A stretch of DNA of 64,000 bases, from assembly GCF_002009425.1 (NCBI RefSeq), contig NZ_CP019936.1, positions 2,095,297-2,159,296 of the forward strand, given 5' to 3'. The notes under the pieces were generated by a model. The model ran no database searches, was not told where the DNA came from, and saw only the letters and a list, made by a program, of their open reading frames with translations. A program made the translations under genes and the position numbers. This document shows positions 1-8,704 of the stretch, in pieces. The stretch is from Thiosocius teredinicola (lineage in GTDB: Bacteria > Pseudomonadota > Gammaproteobacteria > Chromatiales > Chromatiaceae). The stretch's first letter is position 1. Every line of letters starts with the position of its first letter.

Positions 1-3000
1 GCGATTTGGCGCTCGGATACAGTGCCGAACTTCAATAGCGACTGGCACCAAGCATTTGTTGACATGACCGGCGACGGATTGTCGGATTTTGTCCAGCACT
101 ATCAGGGTAAATCGGGTGGCCGAGTTTGGGTGCATTCAAACATCGGCGGAGTATCGAGGCACATAACGGAGTTCAAGGACAGCTTGGGCGCAAAGATTGC
201 TGTGCGATATGACGCTCTTACTACCAAGGGTTTCTATGTGAAAGGTGAAGGAGGAGTTCACCCAACGCCCAACTTGCAGATGCCAATGTGGGTCGTCTCG
301 GACGTCGAGAAAAGCAATGGTTTAGGAGGAACGACGAGTACCGGCTATCGTTACGGCGGCCTGCGAGCCCACGTACAAGGCCGCGGCCTGCTTGGCTTCG
401 CCTGGGACGAAGCCACTGACGAATCAACCGGTGTAACCACACGCACCGAATACCACCAAGACTATCCGTTTACCGGCATGCCTAAAGCGGTCACCACCTA
501 TGCCGCGGATGGTACGGTTCTTTCGTCAACCACAACGACCTACGAAGATCTCTACGCGGTCCACCCCGAAACTCGCCCTGATGGCTCGGTGTGGGACTAC
601 GAAACCCACTTCCCGTATCTGGTAGAAAAGGTCGAGAAATCCTACGAACTCGACGGCACACTGGTATCAACGGCGATCACGCGCCAATCCAACTACGATG
701 CCTACGGCAACGTCGGCACGGTCGAGGTCATCACCGAAGCCGGTGGCGAGACCTTCTCCAAAGTCACGACCAGTAACTACGACAACATCGTCACCGCTGA
801 CAAATGGCATCTTGGCCGTTTGCGCGATGCAACTGTTGTCCATACTCACTCGAACGGCAGCACCGAAACGCGCAAGTCCGCGTTCACCTACTATGCGGAA
901 ACAGGTCTGCTCAAGGATGAAATCATTGAGCCGGACCAACCGGCCTACCGCCAAGTCACCACCTATGAGTACGACGCCTTCGGCAACAAAGTACGCGTCG
1001 CCGTGTCGGCCGACGGGCTGCCCACGCGCATCAGTACGTCGGGCTATGATCCAAGCGGGCGTTTTGCCACCAGCGTGCAGAATGCGCTCGGCCATGCCGA
1101 AGCACGCACGTTTGATCATGCAACCGGTAAGGCGCTGAGCCTGACCGGCCCGAACAATCTGACCACACGATGGGAATACGACGGATTGGCGCGTGTCGAA
1201 CGCGAACTGCGTGCCGACGGCACCGAAACCCTCACCACGCGCACCTGGGTCGATGCGAGCGATGCCCATGCACCGGTCGCCGCCTACTACAAGGTCACCG
1301 AAGAGATTAGCGGCAGCGCGCCGGCCTCGGTCTACTACGACCAGCTAGGCAGAGTCATCCGTAAACTCAGCACCGGTTTTGACGGCAAAGCCATCTATCA
1401 AGATACCGAATATGACGAACAAGGGCGTGAGTACCGCTCATCGCTGCCGTATTTCGTCGATGATCCCGCCTACTGGGTGATCAATCACTATGACGAAGTC
1501 AATCGCGTCGTCAAAAAGAGCTTCGATACCGGCAAAGGCACGGTCGTCACGCAGATCGACTACCAGGGTCTGACGACGGTCGAAACCAATACCCTCGGTC
1601 AGGTCAAACGCACCACGAAGAATGCCCTGGGCAAAGTCGTCCTGGTCGAGGAAGAAGAGGGCGGTAAGGTCACCTATGAATACGATGCCATCGGTAACCT
1701 GCTGAAGACCCATCAGCACGATGACGCCAGCGCCAAGGTGGTCACTACCGAGCTGTGGTACGACGTGCGTGGCCAGAAAACGGCTATGCAAGACCCGGAC
1801 ATGGGCTACTGGACCTACCAGCACAACGCCTTCGGCGAACTGGTCAGCCAGACCGACGCCAAGAACCGGTCTGTTTCCATGACCTACGACAACCTGGGCC
1901 GTATGATCCGACGCGTCGAACCGGAAGGCGAAACGGTCTGGACGTACGACACAGCGCAAAAAGGTATCGGCAAGCTGTACAAGGTCGAGCAGTTCGACAC
2001 CACGGGCACTCTGCTGTACAGCACCGAACACAGCTACGACAACTTCGGGCGAGAGATCGTCTCGGTCAATGCCTTCGACGGCAAGGTGTTCAACACCGCG
2101 GTGGAATACGACGCCTTCGGCCGTGTCGCCAAGAGCTGGCGCCCGAACGGCTTCGAGACCGAAAACCTCTACAACCAGTACGGCTACCTGTTGGCCAAGC
2201 GCAGTCCGAGCAACCACGTCAATGACTACGATGCCCAGCATCTGGCCGGCCTCTACGATGACGCCGTCACCAGTGCGCAGTCGGCACTGGATGCTGCTGC
2301 AGACCTGCTCGATCGACAGGCCTACTTCCTGACCAAGGCGGCAGAATACGAGGCCTTGGGCGACACTGCAGTCAACCTCCCGCAGGACCTGCTCGATCAT
2401 CTACAGGAGGCAGCCGAGCTCTCACATTACGCGGCACAAGCCTTGTCTGCGGATATCGACAATGCCCTGACGCTGGCCGAGCAACTGATCGTCGTCGCCG
2501 GTGGTCTGCGCGATCGCATGGAGCAGGCCGAGCTGTGGGTTGATGCGTCGCAGTCGGAAACGCTCGATGCGATGCTGGCCGACCCGGCCTACGTCACGTG
2601 GTGGCGAGCTACCAGCCGTGATGCCGCTGGTCGTCTCACCGGCCACCGCACCGGCAACGGCCTGGTCACGATCCAGGACTACGACCGTGCAACCGGTCAG
2701 CTCAACACCATCCAGACCGGTTTCGGTCACGGCGACCTGATCCGCCACCTCGATTACGAGTACGACGCGCTCGACAATGTGCAGGCACGCCGCGACCGCA
2801 TTCAGGATGCGCACGAAACCTTCGACTACGACGGACTCAACCGCCTCGTAACGTCGACGGTCGACGGCACGGCCGATGGCATTGCGTATCACGCCGAAAC
2901 CACCTATGTGTACGACGCCCTCGGCAATATGCTGAACAAGTCCGATGTCGGAACTTACCTGTACGGCAACGCTGCCAAGAGTGTCGGCAATGCCGGTCCG

Positions 3001-4776
3001 CATGCACTTAGCCATGCGGCTAACGACGAGTACATCTACGACGACAACGGCTCGATCACCGAAGGCGGTGGCCGTACCATCACCTGGACGAGCTTCAATA
3101 AGCCGACCAGCTTCCAGAAAGACGGCACCGTGGTGCAGTTCCACTATGGTCCGGATCGCGCGCGCTACAAGAAAACCGTGGGCGGCATGGTCGGCTTCGA
3201 CGAAACCACTTTGTACCTCGGCAAGAGCTACGAACGGGTCGAGAAGTCGAATGGCGAGGTCACCCACAAGTACTTCATCTACGCCGACGACGGTCTGGCC
3301 GCGATCCATATCGAGCACGAAGACGGCAACGGCGTCATCGACGAATCGCGCGATGAAACCCGGTACCTGCACCGCGATGCGCTGGGCAGTATCGACACGA
3401 TCACCGATGGGCAGGGCGTCATCGTCGAGCGCACCGGGTATTCACCGTTCGGTGAGCGACGCGCCGGCGACTGGCGCACGATCGGGGGCCTGAACCTTGC
3501 GCTGTACACCAATCGGGGCTTCACCGGGCACGAGCATATAGACGAAGTCGGCCTGATCCATATGAACGGGCGGGTTTACGACCCGCAGCTTGGGCGGTTC
3601 CTGAGTGCCGATCCGCATGTGCAGGCGCCGTATAGCTCGCAGAGTTATAACCGGTATGCCTACGCGATGAACAATCCGTTGAAGTATACGGATCCGAGTG
3701 GGTATTTCTTTAAGAAGCTGTTTAAGAGCATCAAGAAAGCGTTCAAGTCCATTGGGAAGTTTCTGAAGAAATATGGTCGGGTGATCGTTGCGATTGCAGC
3801 AGCAGCGTTCATAGGGCCGGCTGCTGCTGGGGCGCTTGGCTTCACTTCAGGAACGCTGGCGTTCAGTATCGCAGCTGGAGCCGTTGGAGGGTTCGTAAGT
3901 GGAGCAATACTAGGTGGAAGCCTGAAGGCAGGATTAAAAGGAGCTTTGTTTGGTGGAATAAGCGCTGGTCTTGCTTTCGATATCGGGCACGGTTCAATCG
4001 GAAATTGGCTGGAGGGTGCCTTTGACGGCGCTGTCGCAGTTGCAAGGGACATAGCCCATGGTATTGCGCAAGGGATTGTCAGCGAACTTTCTGGAGGAGA
4101 CTTTAAGTCTGGATTCCTAGGTGGTGCGCTGGGGCACTATGCTGGTCGCAGAGCCCAACACTATTTTGGCAACATGGAGGGAGCTACGGGCGTGGCGGCA
4201 CGGACAACCGTAGCAGCCGTAGCAGGTGGGACTGCGTCTACCCTCGGTGGAGGGAAATTCGGGAACGGTGCCATAAGTGCAGCGTTCTCCCATCTGTTCA
4301 ACAATGAGGGACAATCGATTTGCAAGGGTAGCTGCCATGGGTACGATGGAACGCCCGGGCGCAGCATGACGAAGAACGAGCAGCTTGTTTTGACCGTGTC
4401 TTCGATGGTGGTGCCAGGAAGCGGTTTTTTCAGCGCGGTGCGAAGTTTGTTTAATGGTCTGCGTTCGATAACTCTTTATCGCGCGGTGGGGCCTGCTGAA
4501 CTCTTAGATATTCAGGCAACAGGCCAGTTAATAAATCGCGGATCCGCGGAAGGCAAGTATTTCACTAGTTCGGCTGCATACGCTTCCGATTACGCGAGAC
4601 AGGCAGTAAATTCTTTTGGTGACCCGGCCTATACGATAGTGTCCACAAGAGTTCGGATATCTTCGCTGCCGACTCCCGTGAGTGTAGACGGGGGAATTCC
4701 AGCTTACGTGCTGTCGAACGATTCGCTACAAAGTTTACGGCCAGAGATCCTCAACTATATGGCATTACCGCACTAA
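1..4776 (+). CDS. RHS/YD-repeat polymorphic toxin (5' end outside window)
   Basis: The reading frame is open from base 1, so the N-terminus is missing; the GTG at 22 is internal. The first ~150 residues (GDGLSDF, then GGLRAHVQGRGLLGF) resemble the SpvB/TcdB-type region before RHS repeats. Dozens of YD repeats (YDAFGN, YDNLGR) follow, interrupted by a helical insertion at about 2250-2560. The RHS-associated core (DPQLGRFLSADP...NNPLKYTDPSG, ending near 3705) marks the usual self-cleavage boundary. After it come a basic and a glycine/alanine-rich hydrophobic stretch (3706-4310), then a variable tip (4471-4773: LYRAVG, GKYFTSS, YARQAV) that looks like an ADP-ribosyltransferase fold. The family builds a shell around a C-terminal toxin delivered to competitors. 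Toxin identity is inference; the RHS call is firm. Confidence 0.9.
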   Translation, partial: AIWRSDTVPNFNSDWHQAFVDMTGDGLSDFVQHYQGKSGGRVWVHSNIGGVSRHITEFKDSLGAKIAVRYDALTTKGFYVKGEGGVHPTPNLQMPMWVVSDVEKSNGLGGTTSTGYRYGGLRAHVQGRGLLGFAWDEATDESTGVTTRTEYHQDYPFTGMPKAVTTYAADGTVLSSTTTTYEDLYAVHPETRPDGSVWDYETHFPYLVEKVEKSYELDGTLVSTAITRQSNYDAYGNVGTVEVITEAGGETFSKVTTSNYDNIVTADKWHLGRLRDATVVHTHSNGSTETRKSAFTYYAETGLLKDEIIEPDQPAYRQVTTYEYDAFGNKVRVAVSADGLPTRISTSGYDPSGRFATSVQNALGHAEARTFDHATGKALSLTGPNNLTTRWEYDGLARVERELRADGTETLTTRTWVDASDAHAPVAAYYKVTEEISGSAPASVYYDQLGRVIRKLSTGFDGKAIYQDTEYDEQGREYRSSLPYFVDDPAYWVINHYDEVNRVVKKSFDTGKGTVVTQIDYQGLTTVETNTLGQVKRTTKNALGKVVLVEEEEGGKVTYEYDAIGNLLKTHQHDDASAKVVTTELWYDVRGQKTAMQDPDMGYWTYQHNAFGELVSQTDAKNRSVSMTYDNLGRMIRRVEPEGETVWTYDTAQKGIGKLYKVEQFDTTGTLLYSTEHSYDNFGREIVSVNAFDGKVFNTAVEYDAFGRVAKSWRPNGFETENLYNQYGYLLAKRSPSNHVNDYDAQHLAGLYDDAVTSAQSALDAAADLLDRQAYFLTKAAEYEALGDTAVNLPQDLLDHLQEAAELSHYAAQALSADIDNALTLAEQLIVVAGGLRDRMEQAELWVDASQSETLDAMLADPAYVTWWRATSRDAAGRLTGHRTGNGLVTIQDYDRATGQLNTIQTGFGHGDLIRHLDYEYDALDNVQARRDRIQDAHETFDYDGLNRLVTSTVDGTADGIAYHAETTYVYDALGNMLNKSDVGTYLYGNAAKSVGNAGPHALSHAANDEYIYDDNGSITEGGGRTITWTSFNKPTSFQKDGTVVQFHYGPDRARYKKTVGGMVGFDETTLYLGKSYERVEKSNGEVTHKYFIYADDGLAAIHIEHEDGNGVIDESRDETRYLHRDALGSIDTITDGQGVIVERTGYSPFGERRAGDWRTIGGLNLALYTNRGFTGHEHIDEVGLIHMNGRVYDPQLGRFLSADPHVQAPYSSQSYNRYAYAMNNPLKYTDPSGYFFKKLFKSIKKAFKSIGKFLKKYGRVIVAIAAAAFIGPAAAGALGFTSGTLAFSIAAGAVGGFVSGAILGGSLKAGLKGALFGGISAGLAFDIGHGSIGNWLEGAFDGAVAVARDIAHGIAQGIVSELSGGDFKSGFLGGALGHYAGRRAQHYFGNMEGATGVAARTTVAAVAGGTASTLGGGKFGNGAISAAFSHLFNNEGQSICKGSCHGYDGTPGRSMTKNEQLVLTVSSMVVPGSGFFSAVRSLFNGLRSITLYRAVGPAELLDIQATGQLINRGSAEGKYFTSSAAYASDYARQAVNSFGDPAYTIVSTRVRISSLPTPVSVDGGIPAYVLSNDSLQSLRPEILNYMALPH

Positions 4777-5087
4777 TGATGAAAGCTGATGTTGTTATTA
4801 CTGTACGTTTTTTGACCCAAGAGGAAGGTGGAAGAAATACGCCAATCGTGAGTGATAGCTACGGTTGCCCACTAATGCTCGGCGATGAAGGTTTTGACTG
4901 TAGATTTGTCCTCGACGGCAAGACGTGTTTTGAGCTTGGGAAGGAGTATGCGATTCCGATCAAGTTCTTGAATCGCGATAAAGCCTTCGAATCGCTTAAG
5001 GCAAATTCGGAAATATCCCTATGGGAAGGCAAGACCATTGCAACTGGCCGAATAGTTGATGTTTGCGACAGGGGATTTGATAGTTGA
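4776..5087 (+). CDS. Probable immunity protein with EF-Tu domain III-like barrel
   Basis: 103 residues. The ATG overlaps the stop of the RHS toxin (TAATG), the normal position of a cognate immunity gene. The sequence has the landmarks of the C-terminal beta-barrel (domain III) of elongation factor Tu: EEGGRNTP at residues 16-23, a following SYGCPL strand, a central IPIKFL strand and the closing WEGKTIATGRIV segment, in the same order and spacing as EEGGRHTPF...GYRPQF...REGGRTVGAGVV in EF-Tu. No GTPase domain is present. Role as antidote is inferred from position; resemblance to EF-Tu is read from the sequence. It could bind the toxin directly or act as a decoy if the toxin modifies EF-Tu. Confidence 0.7.
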   Translation: MMKADVVITVRFLTQEEGGRNTPIVSDSYGCPLMLGDEGFDCRFVLDGKTCFELGKEYAIPIKFLNRDKAFESLKANSEISLWEGKTIATGRIVDVCDRGFDS

Positions 5088-5166
5088 ATAATGGAGTCCG
5101 ATTCCTTTTGCGAGTACTCGATATCATGGGGTGGTCGGCGTTCTGTTGTGGAATCACCATCGCAGA

Positions 5167-5349
5167 AATCAAGGGGTCAGAGTTCTTGATCTGGTGATCC
5201 ACAAGACCCCGAGCGACTAGTCTTTCCCATTCATACCTTCAACTTGCCAACGCAAAAAAAATCAAGGGGTCAGAGTACTTGATCTGTTGATCCGCCAGGC
5301 TCCGAGCGACTAGTCTTTCCCATTCATGCCTTCAACTTGCCAACGCAAA
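5167..5349 (+). repeat. Tandem ~93-bp direct repeat at left end of RAYT element
   Basis: Two units, 5167-5259 and 5260-5349, each starting aatcaaggggtcagag and ending tcaacttgccaacgcaa, differ at a handful of positions. The second unit ends just before the transposase start codon, so the repeat also forms its 5' untranslated region. Confidence 0.85.
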
Positions 5350-5359
5350 GGACTGCACT

Positions 5360-6070
5360 ATGGCACGTAGACCTCGACACGTAGTGCCAGGACAAGCATT
5401 GCATCTCATCCAACGTGGTAACAATCGGCAGGCGATATTCTTTGCCGACGAAGACTATCAGTTCTACTATGAAGCTTTGCAAGACGCGGCACACCGCTAT
5501 CAATGTGCCGTACATGCATATGTCTTCATGACCAATCATGTGCACTTGCTGTTGACTCCCTCTAGTGAGGACGGACCTTCACGAGTGATGCAGTCTGTCG
5601 GTCGTCGCTATGTACGGTATGTGAACACAGCCTACCGGCGAACAGGCACGTTGTGGGAAGGGCGTTTCAAGTCGGCCATCGTCGATTCTGAGCGATATCT
5701 TTTGGTGTGTAGTCGCTACATAGAGATGAATCCAATACGCGCTGGTATGGTGAGCGCGCCACAGCAATACCGCTGGTCGAGCTACCGGGGTAATGCGCAG
5801 GGTCAGGCGGACAGCTTGCTTTCATCGCATGACGTGTATCAAAGGTTGGGTCAGGACCTCGCGAGCTGTAGGGAAGGGTATCGCCAGTTGTTTGAAAGGC
5901 AACTGGATGTCGTAACGCTCGGGCAGATTCGCTTGGCCACAGAGACAGGCGCTGTGATTGGCAACGATCGATTTCGCGACGAGATAGAGCTAGCGTTGAA
6001 TCGTCGGGTCCGACCCTATCGCCATGGTGGCGACCGCAAAAGCAAGGCCTTTCGCGATCAAGAACTCTGA
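5360..6070 (+). CDS. REP-associated tyrosine transposase (RAYT, TnpA_REP)
   Basis: 236 residues, full length for the Y1_Tnp/TnpA_REP family. The HUH motif is in MTNHVHLLLTP (about residue 57-67) and the catalytic tyrosine is expected in SRYIEMNP (about 119). N-terminal RRPRHVVPGQALHLIQRGNN is typical of the family, and the C-terminal RPYRHGGDRKS stretch is basic. These single-strand DNA transposases recognise REP hairpins. Here REP-like ends flank the gene, and the stop codon lies within the right-end repeat. It appears intact. It separates the toxin/immunity pair from the signalling genes downstream. Confidence 0.92.
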   Translation: MARRPRHVVPGQALHLIQRGNNRQAIFFADEDYQFYYEALQDAAHRYQCAVHAYVFMTNHVHLLLTPSSEDGPSRVMQSVGRRYVRYVNTAYRRTGTLWEGRFKSAIVDSERYLLVCSRYIEMNPIRAGMVSAPQQYRWSSYRGNAQGQADSLLSSHDVYQRLGQDLASCREGYRQLFERQLDVVTLGQIRLATETGAVIGNDRFRDEIELALNRRVRPYRHGGDRKSKAFRDQEL

Positions 6071-6080
6071 CCCCTTGATT
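6056..6080 (-). repeat. Inverted copy of REP-like end
   Basis: An exact 25-bp reverse complement of 5167-5191. It supplies the last codons and TGA stop of the transposase on the plus strand, and the last codons and stop of the diguanylate cyclase on the minus strand. Confidence 0.85.
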
Positions 6081-6993
6081 CGGCTTCAACCACCCGATTC
6101 CTCCCGGCTTGTTTGGCACGATACAGCGCGCCGTCAGCGTCTTGAATCATCTTATCTAGCGGCACCCCTGCCGCTTGCGCAGGGCAGCTGATGCCCATCG
6201 ACAAGGTCACGGGAATGGACTTTCCGTCGAAGACAAATTGGTGTTGCTCTACCGCCGACCGGATTCGTTCGGCCCAATCGCCGGCAGCATCCTGTTCTGT
6301 TCTGCATAACAGCAGCACGAATTCTTCGCCGCCGAACCGCGCGAGCAGGTCTTCTTTGCGGATGTGGCTGCGAAGAATATCGACAAGTTCTTTGAGCACA
6401 TGGTCGCCGGCCGGGTGGCCGTGGTTGTCGTTGATGCGTTTGAAATGATCGATGTCGCACATCATCAGCGACGTACGACTCCCCGTTCTCTCTGCGTTGG
6501 CCAGTTCCTGTTCGGCACGGGCCATGAAGGCACGCCGATTCAACGCGCTGGTGAGCGGGTCGGTATTGGCCGCTTCGTAGAGCTTGCGCTCCGCCTCGAT
6601 CTCGGTAGCGCGCTTGAACTCGATTTTCATCTCGCTGGCGCCGGCAAGCACTCTGGAGGTCGGTTGCACGATCGCGCGATCGATACGCTCGCCATCGAGG
6701 AATGTTCCATTGGTCGATTGAAAATCGATGATCTCGATCCTTTCGCCGTCGACGAGAAAGGCGCCGTGGCTACGCGACAGTTTGGGGTCGGTCAGGACAA
6801 TGTCGGCATCGTGGCCACGTCCGAAACTGTTGCGTGCACGCGCCAGTGCAAACAACTGACCCTCGTCTGAACCCGACAGGATGACGAGGTAAGGTTCAGG
6901 TTTCGGCGTTGTATCGGGTCGACTATCGTCGCCAACGGTGCTCTCGAGGATCGTTTCAGCGAGATTTTGTGTTATCGAGTCTTGGTCGCTCAT
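6058..6993 (-). CDS. FHA domain diguanylate cyclase
   Basis: Probable c-di-GMP synthase with a phosphothreonine-binding sensor. The N-terminal FHA domain shows SFGRGHDADIVL and LSRSHG...STNGTFLDG; the GGDEF domain has DIDHFKRINDNHGH and an intact GGEEF active site, with an RKED inhibitory site five residues upstream. The start at 6993 (MSDQDSITQN) is preferred because a longer frame would run into the kinase gene; this leaves a 25-nt gap to the kinase stop, so the two genes probably form an operon. The last residues (SRGQSS) come from the RAYT end repeat, so the original tail was replaced, but the catalytic domain is complete. Confidence 0.92.
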   Translation of the reverse strand: MSDQDSITQNLAETILESTVGDDSRPDTTPKPEPYLVILSGSDEGQLFALARARNSFGRGHDADIVLTDPKLSRSHGAFLVDGERIEIIDFQSTNGTFLDGERIDRAIVQPTSRVLAGASEMKIEFKRATEIEAERKLYEAANTDPLTSALNRRAFMARAEQELANAERTGSRTSLMMCDIDHFKRINDNHGHPAGDHVLKELVDILRSHIRKEDLLARFGGEEFVLLLCRTEQDAAGDWAERIRSAVEQHQFVFDGKSIPVTLSMGISCPAQAAGVPLDKMIQDADGALYRAKQAGRNRVVEAESRGQSS

Positions 6994-7018
6994 CGGCAGC
7001 CGCGTGCACAAACAGGTT

Positions 7019-8704
7019 TCAGAATCGCGCGGAGCGGGCAGCGGGAGGCTGTCTTCCGTCGGCGCGGTGGAAGTCTGGCACACATGCTACGCCGCTGGTG
7101 TCGAAAGATTCACATTGGCCGGTTTCCTCTCCGCGCGGGCTGCGTATCTTGCACGTGCTGCCCACTGAACGATTGCGGCAGGCATCGAACGCCTGCTGAG
7201 GTGGCCGCGGTCGTTGATTTGCGAACGCCGGCTGTGTCGGCCGGAGTCTTTCGGGCGGTGGCGCAGTCGCTGCCTCACGCGGTCGCGTCGATGGTGGAGG
7301 TGCGCTTTCGACAGGTGGCGGTGGTGCGAGCACCTGAGGTGCCGATGGCTGGCCAGAGACGCGTGGCGCGCCGGCAACTTCTGCCGGTTGTCGCTGTTGA
7401 TGCTCGACCGGCGCTGGCTGAGCTGTCGTCTCGGTTGTTGGGTTCGGCGGCGTTGGCGAAGGTGCTCGTACGACGGTTGTTGGCTTGGCCGGCATGTTCG
7501 GTCGGGCCACTTGATCGCCACTCTGCGGCGTGTCCGGCTGCCATTTGCTCCAGACCAACAGCCCGACAGCCAGGATCAGAGCCAATGCGATCCAACGGTT
7601 CAGCCCCCCGCGGGTATCCGGCGGCTGGCTGTCGAAGATGACCGTCTGCGGCGACGACGCTGCGATCGGTCGTGGCGGCGCTGCGGAGGCGACAGTTGGC
7701 GCGAGCGTGGCGACGGTAGCGGTGCCGTCTTGATGGAAGTCGCCGCTCAGCGCGTTGCGCAGCGCCATGGCGGTTTGGGGGCGATTCCCGGGTTCGACGG
7801 CGAGCCCTCGCATGATCGCCTGACTGAATCGCTTGCTCAGGTTCTTGTTGAACACGATGGGCGGCAACAGCTTGTCTTCGTGCTGTCGTTCGATGGCGTC
7901 CTGTGGAACCTTGCCGGTGACCATGTAGTAAAGGGTAGCGGCAACGCCGTAGACATCGGTCCACGGACCTTGGCGACCTTTGGCATGGTACTGCTCGAAC
8001 GGCGCAAACCCAGCCGACAACATCACGGTCATGGTCTTGGTGACACCCGCCAAGGCCATACGCGCTGCACCGAAATCCAACAGCATCGGTGTCGCCTTGT
8101 CGGTGAGGTAGATGTTCTGTGGTTTGATGTCGCGGTGCAGGAATCCCTTCGCATGCACCTCTTTAAGCCCGTCGAGAATCGGCAGCATGATCTGCAGCGC
8201 CAATGTTTCGCTCAGCGGGCCTTGCTCGCTCTTGACGAACTCGTCCAGCGATTGGCCACGGTGAAAGTCCATGACCAGGTAGGCGGTGTTGTTGGCAGGA
8301 AAATAATCGCGCACGCGAACAATGTTCGGGTGCGAAAACTGCGCCAGCGTCTTGGCCTCCTTCATGAAGACCTGCAGGCCGGTATCGAAGGCTGCGGCAT
8401 CTTCGTCTGAGTTCGGCAATACCGAGATGGTCCCCGCCTCGCGAGACACGGATGACAGCGGCAGAAACTCTTTGATCGCCGCAGCGGTTTCGAGCACCTT
8501 GTCCCACGCCAGATAGGTGATGCCGAACCCGCCGGGTTTTCCCAACACCCGGCCGATCACGAAGCGGTCGTTGAGTAGGGTGCTTTCAGGCATCGCGACC
8601 GGGCTCCGCGGCAGACTGCCGGGCGCTGTGTTGCAATGTGGGCACAGTGCCTGGTCGCCTTTGACGGCCATGCAGTTCAGGCAAATTGTCTCGATATCTA
8701 CCAT
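7019..8704 (-). CDS. Transmembrane Ser/Thr protein kinase with zinc-ribbon N-terminus
   Basis: 561 residues. A zinc-ribbon-like start (CLNC...CPHC) is followed by a Hanks-type kinase domain (about 45-305) with glycine loop GKPGGFGITYLA, lysine in AAAIKEF, catalytic HRDIKPQN and DFGAAR, and an APFEQY version of the APE motif. A proline-rich linker, one membrane helix (about 366-388), a long Pro/Thr-rich stretch and a short Cys-containing domain (about 515-550) follow, so the C-terminus should be periplasmic. All key catalytic residues are visible. The next gene encodes an FHA domain, which binds phosphothreonine, so that cyclase is the likely target or partner (inference). Confidence 0.92.
   Translation of the reverse strand: MVDIETICLNCMAVKGDQALCPHCNTAPGSLPRSPVAMPESTLLNDRFVIGRVLGKPGGFGITYLAWDKVLETAAAIKEFLPLSSVSREAGTISVLPNSDEDAAAFDTGLQVFMKEAKTLAQFSHPNIVRVRDYFPANNTAYLVMDFHRGQSLDEFVKSEQGPLSETLALQIMLPILDGLKEVHAKGFLHRDIKPQNIYLTDKATPMLLDFGAARMALAGVTKTMTVMLSAGFAPFEQYHAKGRQGPWTDVYGVAATLYYMVTGKVPQDAIERQHEDKLLPPIVFNKNLSKRFSQAIMRGLAVEPGNRPQTAMALRNALSGDFHQDGTATVATLAPTVASAAPPRPIAASSPQTVIFDSQPPDTRGGLNRWIALALILAVGLLVWSKWQPDTPQSGDQVARPNMPAKPTTVVRAPSPTPPNPTTETTAQPAPVEHQQRQPAEVAGAPRVSGQPSAPQVLAPPPPVESAPPPSTRPREAATAPPPERLRPTQPAFANQRPRPPQQAFDACRNRSVGSTCKIRSPRGEETGQCESFDTSGVACVPDFHRADGRQPPAARSARF

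Larger units (their letters stand above)
5167..6080 (+). mobile_element. RAYT/REP element
   Basis: A single-gene element bounded by REP-like sequence. The 25 bases at 5167-5191 (aatcaaggggtcagag...) are exactly repeated in inverted orientation at 6056-6080. Inside the left end a ~93-bp unit occurs twice in tandem. The GGGGTCAGAG core is characteristic of REP sequences that travel with REP-associated tyrosine transposases. The right boundary lies inside the 3' end of the neighbouring diguanylate cyclase gene. Confidence 0.8.
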
